NCBI GenBank assembly: GCA_003550325.1
Contig: QKWP01000371.1
Coordinates: 116,656 to 180,655, forward strand
From: Gigaspora rosea
Taxonomy: Eukaryota > Glomeromycota > Glomeromycetes > Diversisporales > Gigasporaceae
Length of the DNA stretch: 64,000 nt
Direction: 5' to 3'
Both the position numbers and the translations under genes were made by a program. The notes beneath the pieces are model-generated. The model saw only the letters and a list, made by a program, of their open reading frames with translations, searched no databases and had not been told where the DNA came from. Below, piece after piece: positions 33,911 through 47,733 of the stretch. The number at the start of each line of letters is the position of its first letter. Position 1 is the first letter of the stretch.

Positions 33911-35110
33911 TGGAGATCGCGTATGAGTTGACTGAAATATATGACTATAAATCCAGCAATATAATATCACTAGGATTATCATAGATTATATCAGCCAATT
34001 ATTCAAAAAAATAATGGTTTTTTTATATTAAGATGAGAGGTATTTTATGATCTTTACTTACATATGTATTAAAATAGTATCTCATTTTTTTCATATATAA
34101 CTATATATATATAGCTATCTGCTATATAGCTGATAGTGGGGATTTTTTATATATATTTTATATAATGAATAGAACATCGCGCGTGAGATAAAAACTCATT
34201 TGTGTGTAGTACACGTGATTTTTTATTAAAATCCTGAGTAACGTAAAGTATAAGGGCAAATTTTTACTATATATAAAAGTGCATAAGTATACTAAACGTT
34301 ATTGTTATCAATAAAATTTTTTTAATATGTCCTTTAATACTATCTGTAACACTATCAGCTGTAGTGCTTTTTTTATATGCGTCAACTAACTGACCATTCG
34401 GATCCATTATTAAATAAAAAAATATTCAAAGCCGCTGTTAAGTTTTTAATTATATTTGATCTTTTTTTTTTTGAGAAACTTTACTTTGTAAGCACACGGC
34501 ATTTACTATGATGTACTCTATATTAGTTAGATTACAGATAATTAATAACAGTATTTATGAAATTTTAATATTAAATGCCGCCATATATCATTATAAAATG
34601 TCGACGATTTGCTACTTAAATACCAAATCTCATACCATACTTGCATAGCACAACGTAGATAGTAACGATCTGTTTTTGGAGCGTAACATATTGACAGAAG
34701 CCTAAAAATAAACTATATTGTAAAATAAGCTAAGACAATGTAGAATGGCGAATGATTCTCTAATTACAAACTGTTAAAAAAAAAAAGCATAATATCTATA
34801 CTTGAATAATAAACTTTTTTTTTATTAACTTAAATAGATCTATTGAGAGTAAAGATCTTTAACAGCTCAGTTAAATAGTATATATATATACATGTTGTGC
34901 AAGAAATTTAAAAACCTCATTAAAGATAAGTTGAATTTACTATTAATTATATTTTACCCTTTGTTTTTTCCTATTAACAGACAGATTACCAGAAGCAATG
35001 AATATGTTTGAGAGCAGTAATACTCATAGTATAACAACTATTATACAAATAATTAGTTTTACAAAATAATTTAGCCCTTGTTATTGGAATTAGACTTATA
35101 ATTAAAATTA
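33911..35110. other. Gene-free AT-rich stretch
   Basis: Contains the PEX11 promoter at its left end and then AT-rich sequence up to the LINE insertion site. Nothing else was recognised. Confidence 0.5.
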
Positions 35111-35126
35111 AAATTAGTACAATTTA

Positions 35127-37312
35127 GTGGAGGACCAAGATTATGACGGCCAGACCCAACTTACAGGGCAGGCTATGGCAGTGTTGTCATGGGACACGGA
35201 CACGGACAGCGGACAGTCCGGGACGGGACGTCCAGGACATGTCCGCCCAGAATTTTTTTTGTCCCGGACATTCGGCGAATCAACACGTAATCACCAACCA
35301 ATAAAATTCGTTGTATCCATCATAAATTATTATCATTTTTTACGAAACGCAAACCAAGGGTCTGTATAATTCCGCAATTTGATGGTTTTACCCAGTGGAC
35401 ATGTCCCGGACATAGTAGGGACAAAGTTAAAAATTAGTGGTGTTGGGACATTATTGCGAACATGTCCCGGACGTCCCGTCCCGGACTGTCCATGTCCGTG
35501 AAAATTGGCAGGACAATGTTCGTGAAAATTGGCAGGACAATGTCCGTGTACAACACTGAGCTATGGTACCCTGCGCAACTGTAAGAACCGAGCTTAAAAC
35601 GGCGAGCGTTTCTACAGAAGACAACTATAGTACTTCAGATATCATATCTTCATCTCATTCTGAAGTACAACACTCCTTCAATACCTCTTTGCCATCAACT
35701 AATACCAACTCTAACAACTATCCAATATCAGAAACTTACGATGAATCGCTACTTATAAAAGATTTTAGTGATGAAGAAATTGAAATTCCTACAAACTCCT
35801 TAAATGACAATTATTCTGACCTTAACTCTCCTGAAATATATAACCCAACAACATGTTACAATAAATTTCTTTACTATCATAGACTACAAACCCTACCTAC
35901 TCCACAAACTGTAGGCACTTTCTTACAATATATACTAGAAAATTACCCCATGTTTTATTCAGACCAATATATTAAAATTTCTGTCAAACCACATCCTCAA
36001 ACTGACTATTTCTTCACAGAAGCACATATTTACCTTCCATATGAAAACTTACTACCAGGTCACTTTATAATTTCACTTTTAGGAGAGCTACCAACCTTCT
36101 GTAATATAGAGCTTAAATCATTCAATAATAGTTTTCAAATACCAATCTTATCTAATAATCTCTTTTTTCCGACACCCAACTTACAACACTATACAACATT
36201 AAACTCTAATACCAATACAAACTCTATATCCAATATTCAAACTAATGTGAACAATTTTAATACATCTCCAAATATACCAAATCAAACTATAAAACTTGAA
36301 CCTGAATATATCTCAATCCCTATAAAAATAGCCTCACTTAATACCAATGGTCTTTTACAACCAACAAAAAAACTTCTTATTGAAGAAATCTTAAATCAAA
36401 ATCTATATGATATCTTTGGTCTTTTAGAAACTCATTTAACCCAAAAAGATGGCAGATTTCTAAACAACAAAATCAAAAACTATACTAGTTTCTGGAGCTC
36501 TTTCTCCAATCCACATCAAGCTAGTGTAGAAATTTTTATCCACAACAAAATCTCCAAATATGTTGCGCGCACTCACAATTTTAATGGCCATATAATAGGT
36601 CTTGATCTACATTTTAAAAACACTCCTATTAGGCTACTTCAAATCTATATCCCTACTACTGAAAAAAAACAACTCCGAAAAGAAATACAAGAACAAATTA
36701 TCACATTGTGCCAAAATCCTAAATATCAATATATAATTATGGGAGACTTTAATAGTAAAAAAGCGAGAAAAAGAAGAACAAAAAGAATGATTTTCTTCCC
36801 AAAGATGGCTAACTGATTTAGAAATTGACTGAGCATTAGGTGTTCCTAACTCTCGAATTGACCGTTTTCTATCTAAAAAAACATCAATTCCCGAAACCCA
36901 ACTTATCAAATATTTTATTAGTCACCAATACAAAGATATTTATCGTTTCTTCTTCCCTAACTCCTCAAATTTCATTTTTTAATGCTCAAATATTCAGAGT
37001 AGAATAGATCAAATCTGGACTAATCTGAGTATTACAAATATAGATTATACAGATATTCTCTCAAACAGTTTGTTTGAACCAGATCACAATACTATCATAC
37101 TAGAATTATCTGTCATAATTAACAAACCAAAAACACGTAAACAACATAAAAGAAAAAAATTTCTTTGGAAAAACTGCACCAAAGAAAATCTTAAAAACTA
37201 TGCAAACCAACCACACTCAACTTGCAAAAACTACATTCACAAATAGATCAAATTATTAACCAAAACCAGCTTAACAATTTTTGGAATAAACTTCAAAAAA
37301 CTCTCATTAAAG
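35127..37312 (+). pseudogene. LINE N-terminal region and APE endonuclease
   Basis: After removing the element at 35179-35558 the frame is continuous from 35127. The open part 35563-36816 has a Ser/Asn/Thr-rich N-terminus, then the endonuclease: IKIASLNTNGL, the catalytic-Glu segment FGLLETHLT, and YIIMGDFNS. A frameshift lies just after MGDFNS (about 36760). The other frame continues through SRIDQIWTNLSI and FEPDHNTIILEL, with a TGA at about 36830 (probably Trp) and a TAA at about 36981. An ATG at 35563 is formed by the target duplication of the inserted element and is not the original start. Confidence 0.85.
35179..35558. mobile_element. hAT-type MITE, CAGTGTTGT termini, inside the LINE
   Basis: The ends are CAGTGTTGTCA and TACAACACTG. 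Long subterminal inverted matches are rich in GGGACGGGACGTCC and TGTCCGGGAC-type motifs. The 8-bp duplication is GGCTATGG (35171-35178) against AGCTATGG (35559-35566). The 380-bp element is non-coding apart from spurious frames. Confidence 0.87.
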
Positions 37313-37320
37313 CTGCTACC

Positions 37321-38253
37321 TAGAGATGGGCAAAATGCGGCATCTTAAAAAATTTCATGCAGATGCGGCATTCATGCAGCATGCAAGCATTAATGCAACA
37401 TGCATGTATGCAAAAATATTTTATCCACTGTATTTTCGCGAAATAACATGCAAGGTGTAATTTTGTATTTTGGCCTAAATTACTTATTCATAGAGCAAAA
37501 TAACAATAAAGGGTGTTCTCAAGCCCCTTAGCATCTGTCGGAATGGGTCTAAGGGCAAATTTAATTAATAAAAAAATAGATTAATGAATCAATTGTACTA
37601 GATGAATAAATATGTGATAAAAGTTTAATCGAAAATTTTCATTAGCAAAAGATCGTTTAACCAATCAAGGATATTTATCATTTCAATTAACAAAAGATGG
37701 AAGCCCAGATGTCCTTTTTTTTACAAAGTTGCTCTTATTAGTTGAAATTTTTCATTGATTTATTAGAAAAAACAATTGTTCAAGTATTTCCCTCTTTATA
37801 TTATAGGTCTTCAAGATCATTATCAACGTAAACGAATTATCATCTTAACTACAATAATATTTTATTAGTATTAGAAAAAATATAAACACATTTATACCTA
37901 TTGGATTCAAAAAAAGTTGGGTTGAATAGTTTGGTTGTAGCAACATATTAAAAAATAAGCTATCTTAGTAAACCATTAAATATTCATTAGATAGTACAAT
38001 AAGCATACTATTTATTGACATAATACCTGGAACTTGTTTAGCACAACCAGTCTGCAGACTTTGAACCAGACCCAGACTGAAACCAGGGTACTAGCCTCAA
38101 ATTAGTTCTTATCTTAAGTGCACTTTTATGTTATTTGTCAAATAAAATTTTTTTTTTATGGGCAAAATGCAGCATTTTAAAAAATTTCATGCAGCATGCT
38201 GCATTCATGCAAATGCATGCAGCCATGCAATCATGCAAAAGTGCCCATCTCTA
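37321..38253. mobile_element. hAT-type element, TAGAGATGGGCA termini, inside the LINE
   Basis: The ends are TAGAGATGGGCAAAATGC and TGCCCATCTCTA, with the perfect 8-bp duplication CTGCTACC (37313-37320, 38254-38261). ATGCATGC and TGCAGCAT motifs cluster near both ends. No intact transposase lies within the 933 bp. TAGAGATGGGC ends are typical of hAT elements. Confidence 0.9.
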
Positions 38254-38261
38254 CTGCTACC

Positions 38262-41200
38262 AAACATATTCCTTTTTACAAAATTAATACTATTAAAGAA
38301 ATTAAAGAAACTTCTTCATCAAAACAAACTCCTCTCTTTTACAGATTTAAAGAAATACAATATCTCAAAAATCATTTCTCCTCCTCCAACTTCCTTCCAC
38401 TTTGTGAAAAATATATTCTACAATACCTGATTGTACATTTCAACTACTAGCACCTACTCTATTACAAATTAAAGAAGAATTTCAACAAATCAAAATTGCT
38501 CTTAATATTCAACAACATCAGACTATCTATAAAGAAATTCAACAAAAAATTGAAAACCATAACCAATCCTTTTTAGAAACCCCAAAACTTTTCTACAAAA
38601 AAATTCTTGAAAAATATAATAATATACATATTGATAGACTATCTATTGAAAACTCACTCCTTGCAGAACATAATGAAATTCTTAATGCAATTCATAATCA
38701 CTTTTCTGAATATTTTAAAGAAAAACCACTTCAACCAATTCCATCCTCTTCTGAATTCTATCATCTCTATGAACCATATCCCGAATTTGAAGAATACTAT
38801 CATAACTTATTCTAGGATATCACAAATCAAGAATGGCAGGAAATCTTAAATGATCTTCCAAACCAAAAGGCAGCAGGTCCCTCTGAAATCTGCTACGAAC
38901 ACATTAAACATGCTAGTCACAAAGCACAAACACTCTTTAAAAAATTTTTCAACAAATGTTTTCAACTTCAAAAAGTTTCTACAGATTGGAAGTCTTCGAA
39001 TATATTCCTTATTCCAAAAAAATATATTTGGGATTTTACCTTAAATCAAGTCCGTCCAATTTCTATTATAGAACTCTTCAAAAAAACCTTTACTAAAATA
39101 TTTACTAAACGACTTGACCAAGTTATTTCTAATAACCATCTCCTATCTGATCTAAATTTTGCTGCTTCTAAAAACTCATCCACCCATATCCCTATACAAA
39201 TCCTTCATAATACTATCGAACACTACAAAATACACAACAAAGAAGTTTGGATTCTCTTTCAAGATATGTCTAAAGCATTTGACAAAATTAATATTTCACG
39301 TCTTCAAGATACCTGTAAAAGAATTGGTATTCCTAGTTTGGGCATCAATTTAATCACTGAACTACATACATCAAGACAAGCAAGGATCATCACTGCTCAT
39401 GGTCTTACTTCACCTATTAACATTCAATCTGGAATAGAACAAGGAGAGACTTATTCTCCTCTACTTTGGAAAATTTACTATGATCCAATCCTTACCTTTA
39501 TTCACCAAAAATACCAAAATCAAATGCTCAAAATTACATCACAATCCCCTCTTGACATAATTACTAATACTACTGGTACTAGTATCTCAATACCACCTTT
39601 AGCCTATATGGATGATACAACATGGCTCTGTGAAAACTCTGAAACTATGCAAAATATTCTCAATGATACATCTGAACTCTATAAAATTAATAATATAGAA
39701 GTCAACCCTACAAAATCTGATTTACTTCATATTCAATCTAAACCCTACAAGTCCCAAACAATATCCCTTTTATTCAATAACCAACCTATTCTACCCAGAA
39801 AGTCCAATGATGTCATTAGATACTTAGGTATCTATTTTGATGGAAATGGTTCAACTAAACCAATATTTGATACAATTATTAACAAAATTGAAAACTTTAT
39901 TTGTCAAATAAAATACAAAAAACTTACACCCTTACAAATTTCATCACTTTTCAACCTTATACTCCAACCCTCTATTGAATATCTTCTACAAATATGCATT
40001 ATTCATAAAAATCTTCAAACCAAACTATCTAGACTCTTTACTATTCAAACAAAAAAAATGCTATCCATTGCTAAAAATACTAACAATATAGTTCTTACCA
40101 ATCCTATAACATTTAATTTACCTACCCACAACAATTTGATTCAAAAAACAAGTGCTTCTAATATTAAACATATATTTAATACTAGTCCAATTCTCAAAAA
40201 TATAGGTCTTACCCGTATTAAATCATGGTTAACTAAAATATAGTCTCCCAGTCTTACTCAAAATCTACTTATTTCACATACTCATAAAACAAAAAATTTT
40301 ATACTCATTTTTCACCTTTTACAATTAGCCAAAAACAATATTACATTATCAAACCTCTCACTTAATTCCTATTGCCCAGATTTTCTCTCTAATATACACC
40401 TAATCTATGATATTCTTCCTCCAAACCCACAAACTTCTACAATTAATAGTTTGAAAAACAACCGGTTACTATTTATTAAACAAATTACAACTGCAAACAA
40501 TAAATATATCCTTCTATGGAATAACATTTATTTATGTACTAACAAATCTACTAAAGGCCATCAACCTTTATGGTTTTCCAATATCCTCCAGTCTATACAA
40601 GATAACACAATTACAACTACATGGCCTCATTGTAACTTACCCTCAATTAACTCCTTTATTAATACAACATATCTTCTTTCTCCTTTATTAACTTCCAATT
40701 CTTTTTCACTTATACAAATACACTATAACTCTAACAATAATCTCTTTTTTATCACATCAAACTTCTTTATCAAAAACCACAACATACAGTATAAACTCCT
40801 CAGATTTAGGTTTTATACAACTACTACCCCATACTCTTCCATCTTTAAATACCCTTTCTTCATTTAATCTTCCCTACAACCAAATTAGCAAACTCAAAAA
40901 TCCAACATATATTCAAATAGATTACAAAGAAATTCTTGCTCTAATCCATATATTCAACCTCACTACTGCCACAACTCCCTCTCAATCTATACCACAAATT
41001 CATATTCCTACACAAAAGATACAGCTTATACACCATCTAACCAATCATACTATCTACCAACATCAACTTACTAGTCTTTTGACACTCATTCAAAATCTAA
41101 CTTCACAAGATCTTTACTTCTATACAGATGCTTCAATCCAAAATTTACAATTTTCAAATATCAAATTTGGTATTGGCTGGATTTGTGAAAACAATACCTC

Positions 41201-42278
41201 TATTAAATTCAATGCAGCTACTACTCCATATCCAGATTCAACACGAACTGAACTTGAAGCAATTATTTCCCTTCTCCTTACAATTCCTAATAATACTCAT
41301 ATAAATATTCATTTAGATAACAATTCTGCAATCAAAAATCTAAAACAAATACACTCTTCTAAAACTATACAAAACAAAAATTGGGATATCATATCTATTA
41401 TTAATCAAATTAAATATATCAAAAACATCTCATTTACCTTACACAAAGTTAAATCACATCTTAATTTTTTTCATAATCAAGCAGACCTACTTGCAAAACA
41501 TGGAACTAACAAACCAATACTCAAAATTACCTATAATTTTCTAAATTTACCAATCTATTTTATGTGGAACAATTATCTTATTCCTTTCAAAATACGTACT
41601 TTTATTAAAAACATATATACTATACAAGAGCTATACTCCTGGACTACTCTTAAAATATTTAAAAACACATTTGAAATTAATTGGGCACTTTGTTTTGCTA
41701 TTCTAAACACACTTGAATACAATCATTTCAAATATTCTTTCAGAATTAAAATCTTAACTAATAATCTCCCAACAATGGAAAACCTTCATATCTGCTATCC
41801 ATATCTATATCTTACTTTAAGCTGCTCTGATACTGAAGATACTCTACATATACTTATCTGTTCAAACAATAACAATAATATCCAACAATCTATAATTAGT
41901 ATAATTACTGAAACACTTACATCTCTCAAAATTACTACTATATCCAAAGTTACAATTCTTAATATTCTTCTCCAATTCACACTTAACACACCTAGCCCAA
42001 AATATAAACTTCTTCTACACTATATCATTGGAATTTACTCTTCTAATGTTTTTGAAAATATTAAATCACTCACTACTAAACAAACTAAATTATTCCTTAC
42101 TAATTTGTCTAACAATCTCTTAGATTGGTTCCAAAATATTATTTGGTCTTCTCGAAATATCTCTCAACATCAATGGGAACATGCTCGCAATATAACTTCA
42201 AAAATAAAAAAAAGAAAATATTTTTTCCAAGCACACCCCATACAACAATTACATCAATATCAAATATATCTCATATAG
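38262..42278 (+). pseudogene. LINE reverse transcriptase and RNase H
   Basis: The reading resumes after the inserted element. The RT appears as QKAAGPSEICYEHIK, LNQVRPISIIELFKK, VWILFQDMSKAFDKI, then the catalytic box AYMDDTTWL (YMDD at 39605-39616), then RYLGIYFDG. RNase H at 41079-41520 shows FYTDASI, TELEAI, HLDNNSAI and KVKSHLNFFHNQADLLAK, giving the D-E-D-D set. A Cys/His cluster follows (SCSDTEDTLHILIC). Frameshifts and stops separate the pieces (e.g. after 40243), so this copy is dead. Confidence 0.87.
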
Positions 42279-42615
42279 ATTTCTCTTATTTTATAGAAAA
42301 ATGGTTTCTACAAGGTTTTCCTCTAACAAACTGTATACAATAATGTCATGATATATGCCAGAGGTCTCCTCCAACCTATTCTAGCTAGTTAATTAATTTG
42401 AAATAATTAATCATAGCATATATAGATAATAGGGGGTATAATGTCACATTGGGTGCCTGTTTACAGTAATACAAATGTAGTTTTGAAATCTTTAAATGTA
42501 AATTTTATTATTCTTTTTACTTAAATAAAGTTTCAACTATGGCATTTTAATAATAAAAAAAAAAAAATTAGTACAATTTATAAAAAAAAAAAAGAGAAAA
42601 ATAGAGACCCATTAC

Positions 42616-42854
42616 TATACATGAGGACGAAAGCATTTCGGGTTCTAAAACCCGAAATTAAAATTTGAAGACGAAATTGTTTTTGACCTATTTTACTTGA
42701 AAGATGAAATTATTTGATACTTTTTTTGAATAGACGAAATTATAAGGAATATATCTATATAAATTTTATTTGCTCTTTCTTATAAAAAATTTTAATTTTC
42801 TCTAATGAAGACGAAATAGGTCTTTTTCAAAAATCAATTTCGGTGGCATCACTA
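42616..42854. mobile_element. Second copy of the 239-bp hAT-type MITE
   Basis: Same length and termini as 4926-5164 (TATACATGAGG...GGCATCACTA), differing at about ten positions, mostly transitions. The 8-bp duplication is CCCATTAC (42608-42615) against CCCATCAC (42855-42862). It lies just downstream of the LINE's 3' duplication. Confidence 0.9.
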
Positions 42855-42876
42855 CCCATCACACAGCAACTCCATA

Positions 42877-43137
42877 TATAGTTGGGGGTGAAATTCATTT
42901 TCAATTTTTTTAATTTCAACAATAATTTCAACAATAATTTCAACATTTTAATATGTTTATAAATTAAACCTAAAACAATTATTGTATTTGATTTAGCTTA
43001 GTTTTAATTAATTTTTGATATAATTTAAATTAATTTTTAATATTGAAAAACTAATTTCACCAATTTTACCATCAAGTAATTTCAACAATTTTAACAAAAA
43101 CATCTTATTATAAAGAGTAATTTCACCCCCATCTATA
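42877..43137. mobile_element. hAT-type MITE, TATAGTTGGGGGTGAAATT termini
   Basis: The ends are TATAGTTGGGGGTGAAATT and AATTTCACCCCCATCTATA. The perfect 8-bp duplication is ACTCCATA (42869-42876, 43138-43145). The 261-bp interior has several AATTTCAACAA repeats. Confidence 0.87.
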
Positions 43138-43145
43138 ACTCCATA

Positions 43146-45774
43146 TGATCAGCTAATCATATTTGTAATTGGCGATCATATATAACAGATACCCATATTC
43201 TATCATAAATAAGTACCCACTTTTTTGAAATTTTAAACTCAAATATCTTGACAACTATCTAATCAAACTTAATAACAATTTATTTATTTAAATTTATATT
43301 AGGCATCTCCTGTGAGAGATATATCTCCTGTGGGAAGATATATATCCCATGCTAGTTGGCCAATCAAAAAACAGAAATATTATGTAATTGACACTAGCCC
43401 AAATCATGTGCAACCAATCACGTATAATCATATATAACAAAAACAACAATTTTGGAAATAAACTCCAATTATATTCACTTCAAATCCAATCAAAAAGCAA
43501 TAACAACTAGATATTTTTTATTAAGATTTTTATTTAATTTAAAAGTTAATATATTTAACTCGGTCAATTATATCATAAATTTGTATACGCGATACAACTT
43601 CATGATTTAGAATTTAAGCAAAATTTTGCAATAAAGTATAATCGCCCGCTTATACAGCTATAATACTGGTTTTTATAAAGGTCAACCTTTTCTTCTAACT
43701 CTCGGGGACTTCTTTATATATTTGGCAAGCAAGCCAGTTGTGCAAGATAACTGGCAGTGGGTGCTCTTGGTACAAGAAATTCTGGTGAAAGTTTTTTTTC
43801 GTCAATGAAGGTTTTATAGTTTGGCTAGGCAGTGAACTAAAAAATGAGTTTTTCAATATACTCTCTAAAGGTTTTGGTTACAAGAACATATTTGATCGTA
43901 CACCTACTATCATATTCTTGCTCAAAGTCTTTTTTTTCTGAAATTTTGGATGAAAAGTGAAAAATTCAGTGTACTCCTCCAAAAGATCAGCATTGTTGTT
44001 TCTATCCTAATCGGAAGAAGGCATGCAGACAGATGCGTAATGAGATGTGATGCAATGGAGTAGGCAGATCTGCAGAAAATAAATTCTAGATTGTTCCTTT
44101 ATTTCTCTTTTATGTACATATAATGCTTTGGCGAGGTGTTTCCTTGTGCAGTATTATATAATTTTTATCGCTTATTAACACCTTCATAGTCTATTTTTTC
44201 TTTGCTGTTTCTTTGGTTTTTCTTTTTTGTTTTATTTTTTCTTGAATGTATAATTTTGGTTTTTGGTTAATTTTGTTGGGTATTTAGTTTTGTCCCCTAT
44301 TTAATCTTCCCCTTGTTTTTATTCTTCTTTATGAGAAGCTTAGAGAAGGAGTTTTTAAGAGAGTAGGTTATAAAGCATAGTTGGTTTGTAACTATAGCTA
44401 ACGAATTTTTTTTTTTGGCTTATACGTAAGTCAATACAGCTGGTCGCATCTGGAAGCAAAATTTATTTTGTAGCCGGATAAGGTTTCTGTTGATTGTAAA
44501 TGTATTAAAAAAGAATTTTTAGTAATAATAAATCTATAAGATTTCAGCAGAATTGCCAAAGTCCTAAAAAAAAAAATAATAATAATGAAAAAAACTAAAT
44601 CTAGAGACTATACCCAGTTCAAGTATTACTTGAGTTACCCTAGTAACCGGATAACCAGATAATAACAATAATAAATCTAGAGATTATATAAGTATTTTTG
44701 ATATCCAGGTAATAACTACACTAATTAAATTTCAATTTGTAGATGATCAATCTGATCAATCACCATAATACAATCGTAATCAATTTTTTTTTCAGAGGTC
44801 AGCTAAAGCCAAAAACATCACAAGATTACCAGTTTGCTATACATAAACCACTTCTATTCTCGATGTATCTGGCCCTTTTTTTAGCAAATCTAATATTTGT
44901 TAATATGTGTGTGAGTAATAGGTACATATGCATGCATGATAAGACAAGAAAGTTTTGAATAATTTACAGATATGACTAGAATTAATATCAATTACTTATG
45001 AAAATCGATAATAAATTTTTGTTATAAACTGGCAGTGCGCTTCGCTACGATTAATAAATTAAACTATGTATAGCTAATACTTATCCAATTATTTAATCAA
45101 TTGGACAGATTTGTGATCATTATTAGTGTTACAGTATAATCTCTCCAAACCGATTATGCCAAAATTGATAACCTGTAACAACTGATAAAATAAAGTAATC
45201 AATATAATAATAAGAGTTTTAGTAACTCAAAATAATATACAAAATAATAAATGTACACAATCAGAAAAATTCAAACCAAACCTTTGTTTTTACTAAAATT
45301 GCAAAAATTGGTATAAAAAGCCATTTTTAGTATCATAACCAAAAATTTGACTTATATGATTTTACTATTTATCTTACACATAATTTAATACAAATGCTAA
45401 CTCTAACTTAAATGAGCTTGACAATTTTTAGTATGCTGCAAATACAGTTATATATTTGTACTTTTTTGAAGATAATACTAGAAAAGATGATAATTGTCTA
45501 GGATTTTTAAAAAAACTTGCATAACTCGCATAATTTAGTACTTATACATATAAAAAATTTCTATTGTCAACCTAGCATTATTTATATTATATAGACTAAA
45601 TTATTCTGAATGTTATTAAGTCTGTTATATTATATTCTAATGTTGGTATAATTCCAATTAGAGTTATGTAAATAATGCTGGCCAACTATTATAGTACCCA
45701 ATACACTTTTAAAGATTAATAATTAAAACTAAATAACTATTTAATATTTTTCTCGTTGCTATGCAATGGGTTTA
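43146..45774. other. Gene-free AT-rich stretch
   Basis: No convincing gene, RNA or bounded element. Short frames such as 44743-44958 have no family resemblance. Confidence 0.5.
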
Positions 45775-46445
45775 CAGCTAGTTAAAATAAAAAAAATTTC
45801 ATTGAATATGGTCAAGAACTCATAGAGATATCTTTGATGAAGGTTCCTATAAACAATTTTAGCGCAGCTTCTTTGTTATATATATTTTTAAAAGTAAAAA
45901 CTTTTATCAAAAATATCTCTGTAAATTTTTAACCAAATTTAATGATTTTTTTATTTTAATTATACAAATCTGTAAAATTTAAATAAAAAAATTTTTATTG
46001 AATTTGGTTAAAAATTCGCAGAGATATCTTTAATAAAAGTTTTTTATTTTTAAAAATATATATAACAAAAAAACTGCGCCAAAATTGTTTAAAGAAACTT
46101 TATCAAAAATATCCCTATAAGTTCTTGACCAAATTTGATGAAAACTTTTTTATTTTAATTCTATGAATCTATAGAATTTAAATAAAAAATTTTCATTAAA
46201 TTTAGTTAGTACCTTGTATAGATATTTTTGATGAAAGTTTTTTTATTTCTAAAAACATGATTTCACAAAGAAGCTATACCAAAATAATTTATAGGAACTT
46301 TTATTAAAGATATCTCTATGAGTTTTTGACCAAATTTGGTTAAATTTTTTTATTTTAATTCTATGAATTTATAGAATTCAAATAAAAAATTTTCATCAAA
46401 TTTGGTCAAAAAACTCATAGAGATAATATTAATAAAAGTTTTTAA
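45775..46445. repeat. Alternating inverted repeat array, AT-rich
   Basis: A unit containing AAATTTGGTCAAGAACTCATAGAGATATC, followed by TTGATGAAAG and AACAAAGAAGCTGCGCC, appears about six times, alternating between direct and inverted orientation. The region can therefore fold into nested hairpins. Copies differ by 10-20 percent. It is probably an old amplified foldback element. Confidence 0.75.
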
Positions 46446-46849
46446 AATATTTAAACAATCTATATAGTGCAAATAGAATTTCCAAATACATAGTGCAAAT
46501 AGTAATTGCCATAGTACAAGTAGTGTTTATCATAGTATAAATAGTAGTTTCTATTATAAAGTTACTAAAAATAAAAAGATTTGCAAAAAAACTTCAAAAA
46601 TAACCAAAAAATTATTATAAATAGAAAAATTTGTATAAAAAACCCCAAAAATAAGCAAACTAATACCTGACCTATTTATGTATATTTTGGGTGCCTATTG
46701 AATTTGTTCAAGGTTACAAATATATCTAGTTTATAGTCTATTTAGAATTTCAGTTTTGACTTTAGCTTAGTTTTAGCTACAAATAAAATAGTCTGAATTA
46801 AAATTTTTGTACAAAATAATATATTATATTTTTTTTTAATAAAGAATTA

Positions 46850-47014
46850 GGGGCGTGCCATTTATTACATAATATTTTTTATTTAGTAGCCACCTCTACT
46901 CATGTATGGTATAATCATTTTATTTAATACTAATTGATTAATATAATATATAGACGTGATCACTATCTCTGATCATGTATCTATGATAAAATTACATAAT
47001 AAATGGCATGCCCC
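46850..47014. mobile_element. Harbinger-like MITE, TTA target site
   Basis: The ends are GGGGCGTGCCATTTATTA and TAATAAATGGCATGCCCC, flanked by TTA on both sides (46847-46849, 47015-47017). A 3-bp TTA duplication and G-rich ends suit PIF/Harbinger. Length is 165 bp. Confidence 0.75.
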
Positions 47015-47017
47015 TTA

Positions 47018-47488
47018 CTAATAGATTTGTACTTAAAAAAAAATAATAATAAAATAAAAAAATAAAATAAAGTGATTAAATAAAAATCAAATGCTTCATC
47101 TCTTATGTAAGTTATTAATAGCCCTAAATAGCTTAAATAAAAATTTCCAAGTTCTAAAAATAGATACTTTAAAAACAAAAAAAAAATCAAATGCTTTATA
47201 CCAAATAAATAAAAATACTTCAATTATATGGTTCAATTGCTAAAGGTATAAAATTAGCCAAAAGTTCAAGATTGTAAAGAAAATGCAATAAATCATATAA
47301 TTTTTTAGGGGGTAGGGGTTACTACTTTATTGTGCCCTATATATATAGTAAAATAGCCAATAATATTGAAGTATTTATTATAATAAAAATTGCAGAAAGT
47401 TGCTATATAGTATAGTCTAAATTTTACTATATTAATTAATAATTATTGATTAAGTAAACTTGTTTAAAATATCAAAATACATATACCA
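47018..47488. other. Gene-free stretch between MITEs
   Basis: AT-rich sequence with poly-A and AAT runs. No gene or element boundary is recognised. Confidence 0.4.
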
Positions 47489-47490
47489 TA

Positions 47491-47733
47491 AAGTTCTGAA
47501 TATAAGCAACCCCCTAAGCCACACATTTTGGCCAAATTTTTTCAGAGGGTTGCTTAAATTCAGGACTTTAAAATATTCGATTTTATTGGTCAATATATCT
47601 TATATATAAATAACCAATAAAGTTTATATAAATTTTATATATATTTAGCAGAGGTTGTTTATTTTATTTTTTAGTATTTTGATCTCAAAATGTGGAGTTG
47701 CTTATTTTTGGGGGTTGCTTATATTCGGGACTT
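47491..47733. mobile_element. Mariner-like MITE, TA target site
   Basis: The inverted repeat is AAGTTCTGAATATAAGCAAC on the left against AAGTCCCGAATATAAGCAAC on the right, each continuing into a C-run, flanked by TA (47489-47490, 47734-47735). The interior also has an inverted GGTTGCTTA/TAAGCAACC pair. No coding sequence. Confidence 0.72.

Larger units (their letters stand above)
35127..42564 (+). mobile_element. LINE retrotransposon with endonuclease, RT and RNase H
   Basis: It is bounded by a perfect 16-bp target duplication AAATTAGTACAATTTA (35111-35126 and 42565-42580) with a poly(A) tail just inside the 3' end. The interval is 7,438 bp; without the two inserted elements and their duplicates the LINE is about 6.1 kb. 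Domains in order are an APE-type endonuclease, RT and RNase H, as in I/Tad-like LINEs. The first codon after the duplication is mid-frame (GTG GAG GAC), so the 5' end is probably slightly truncated. Confidence 0.93.
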
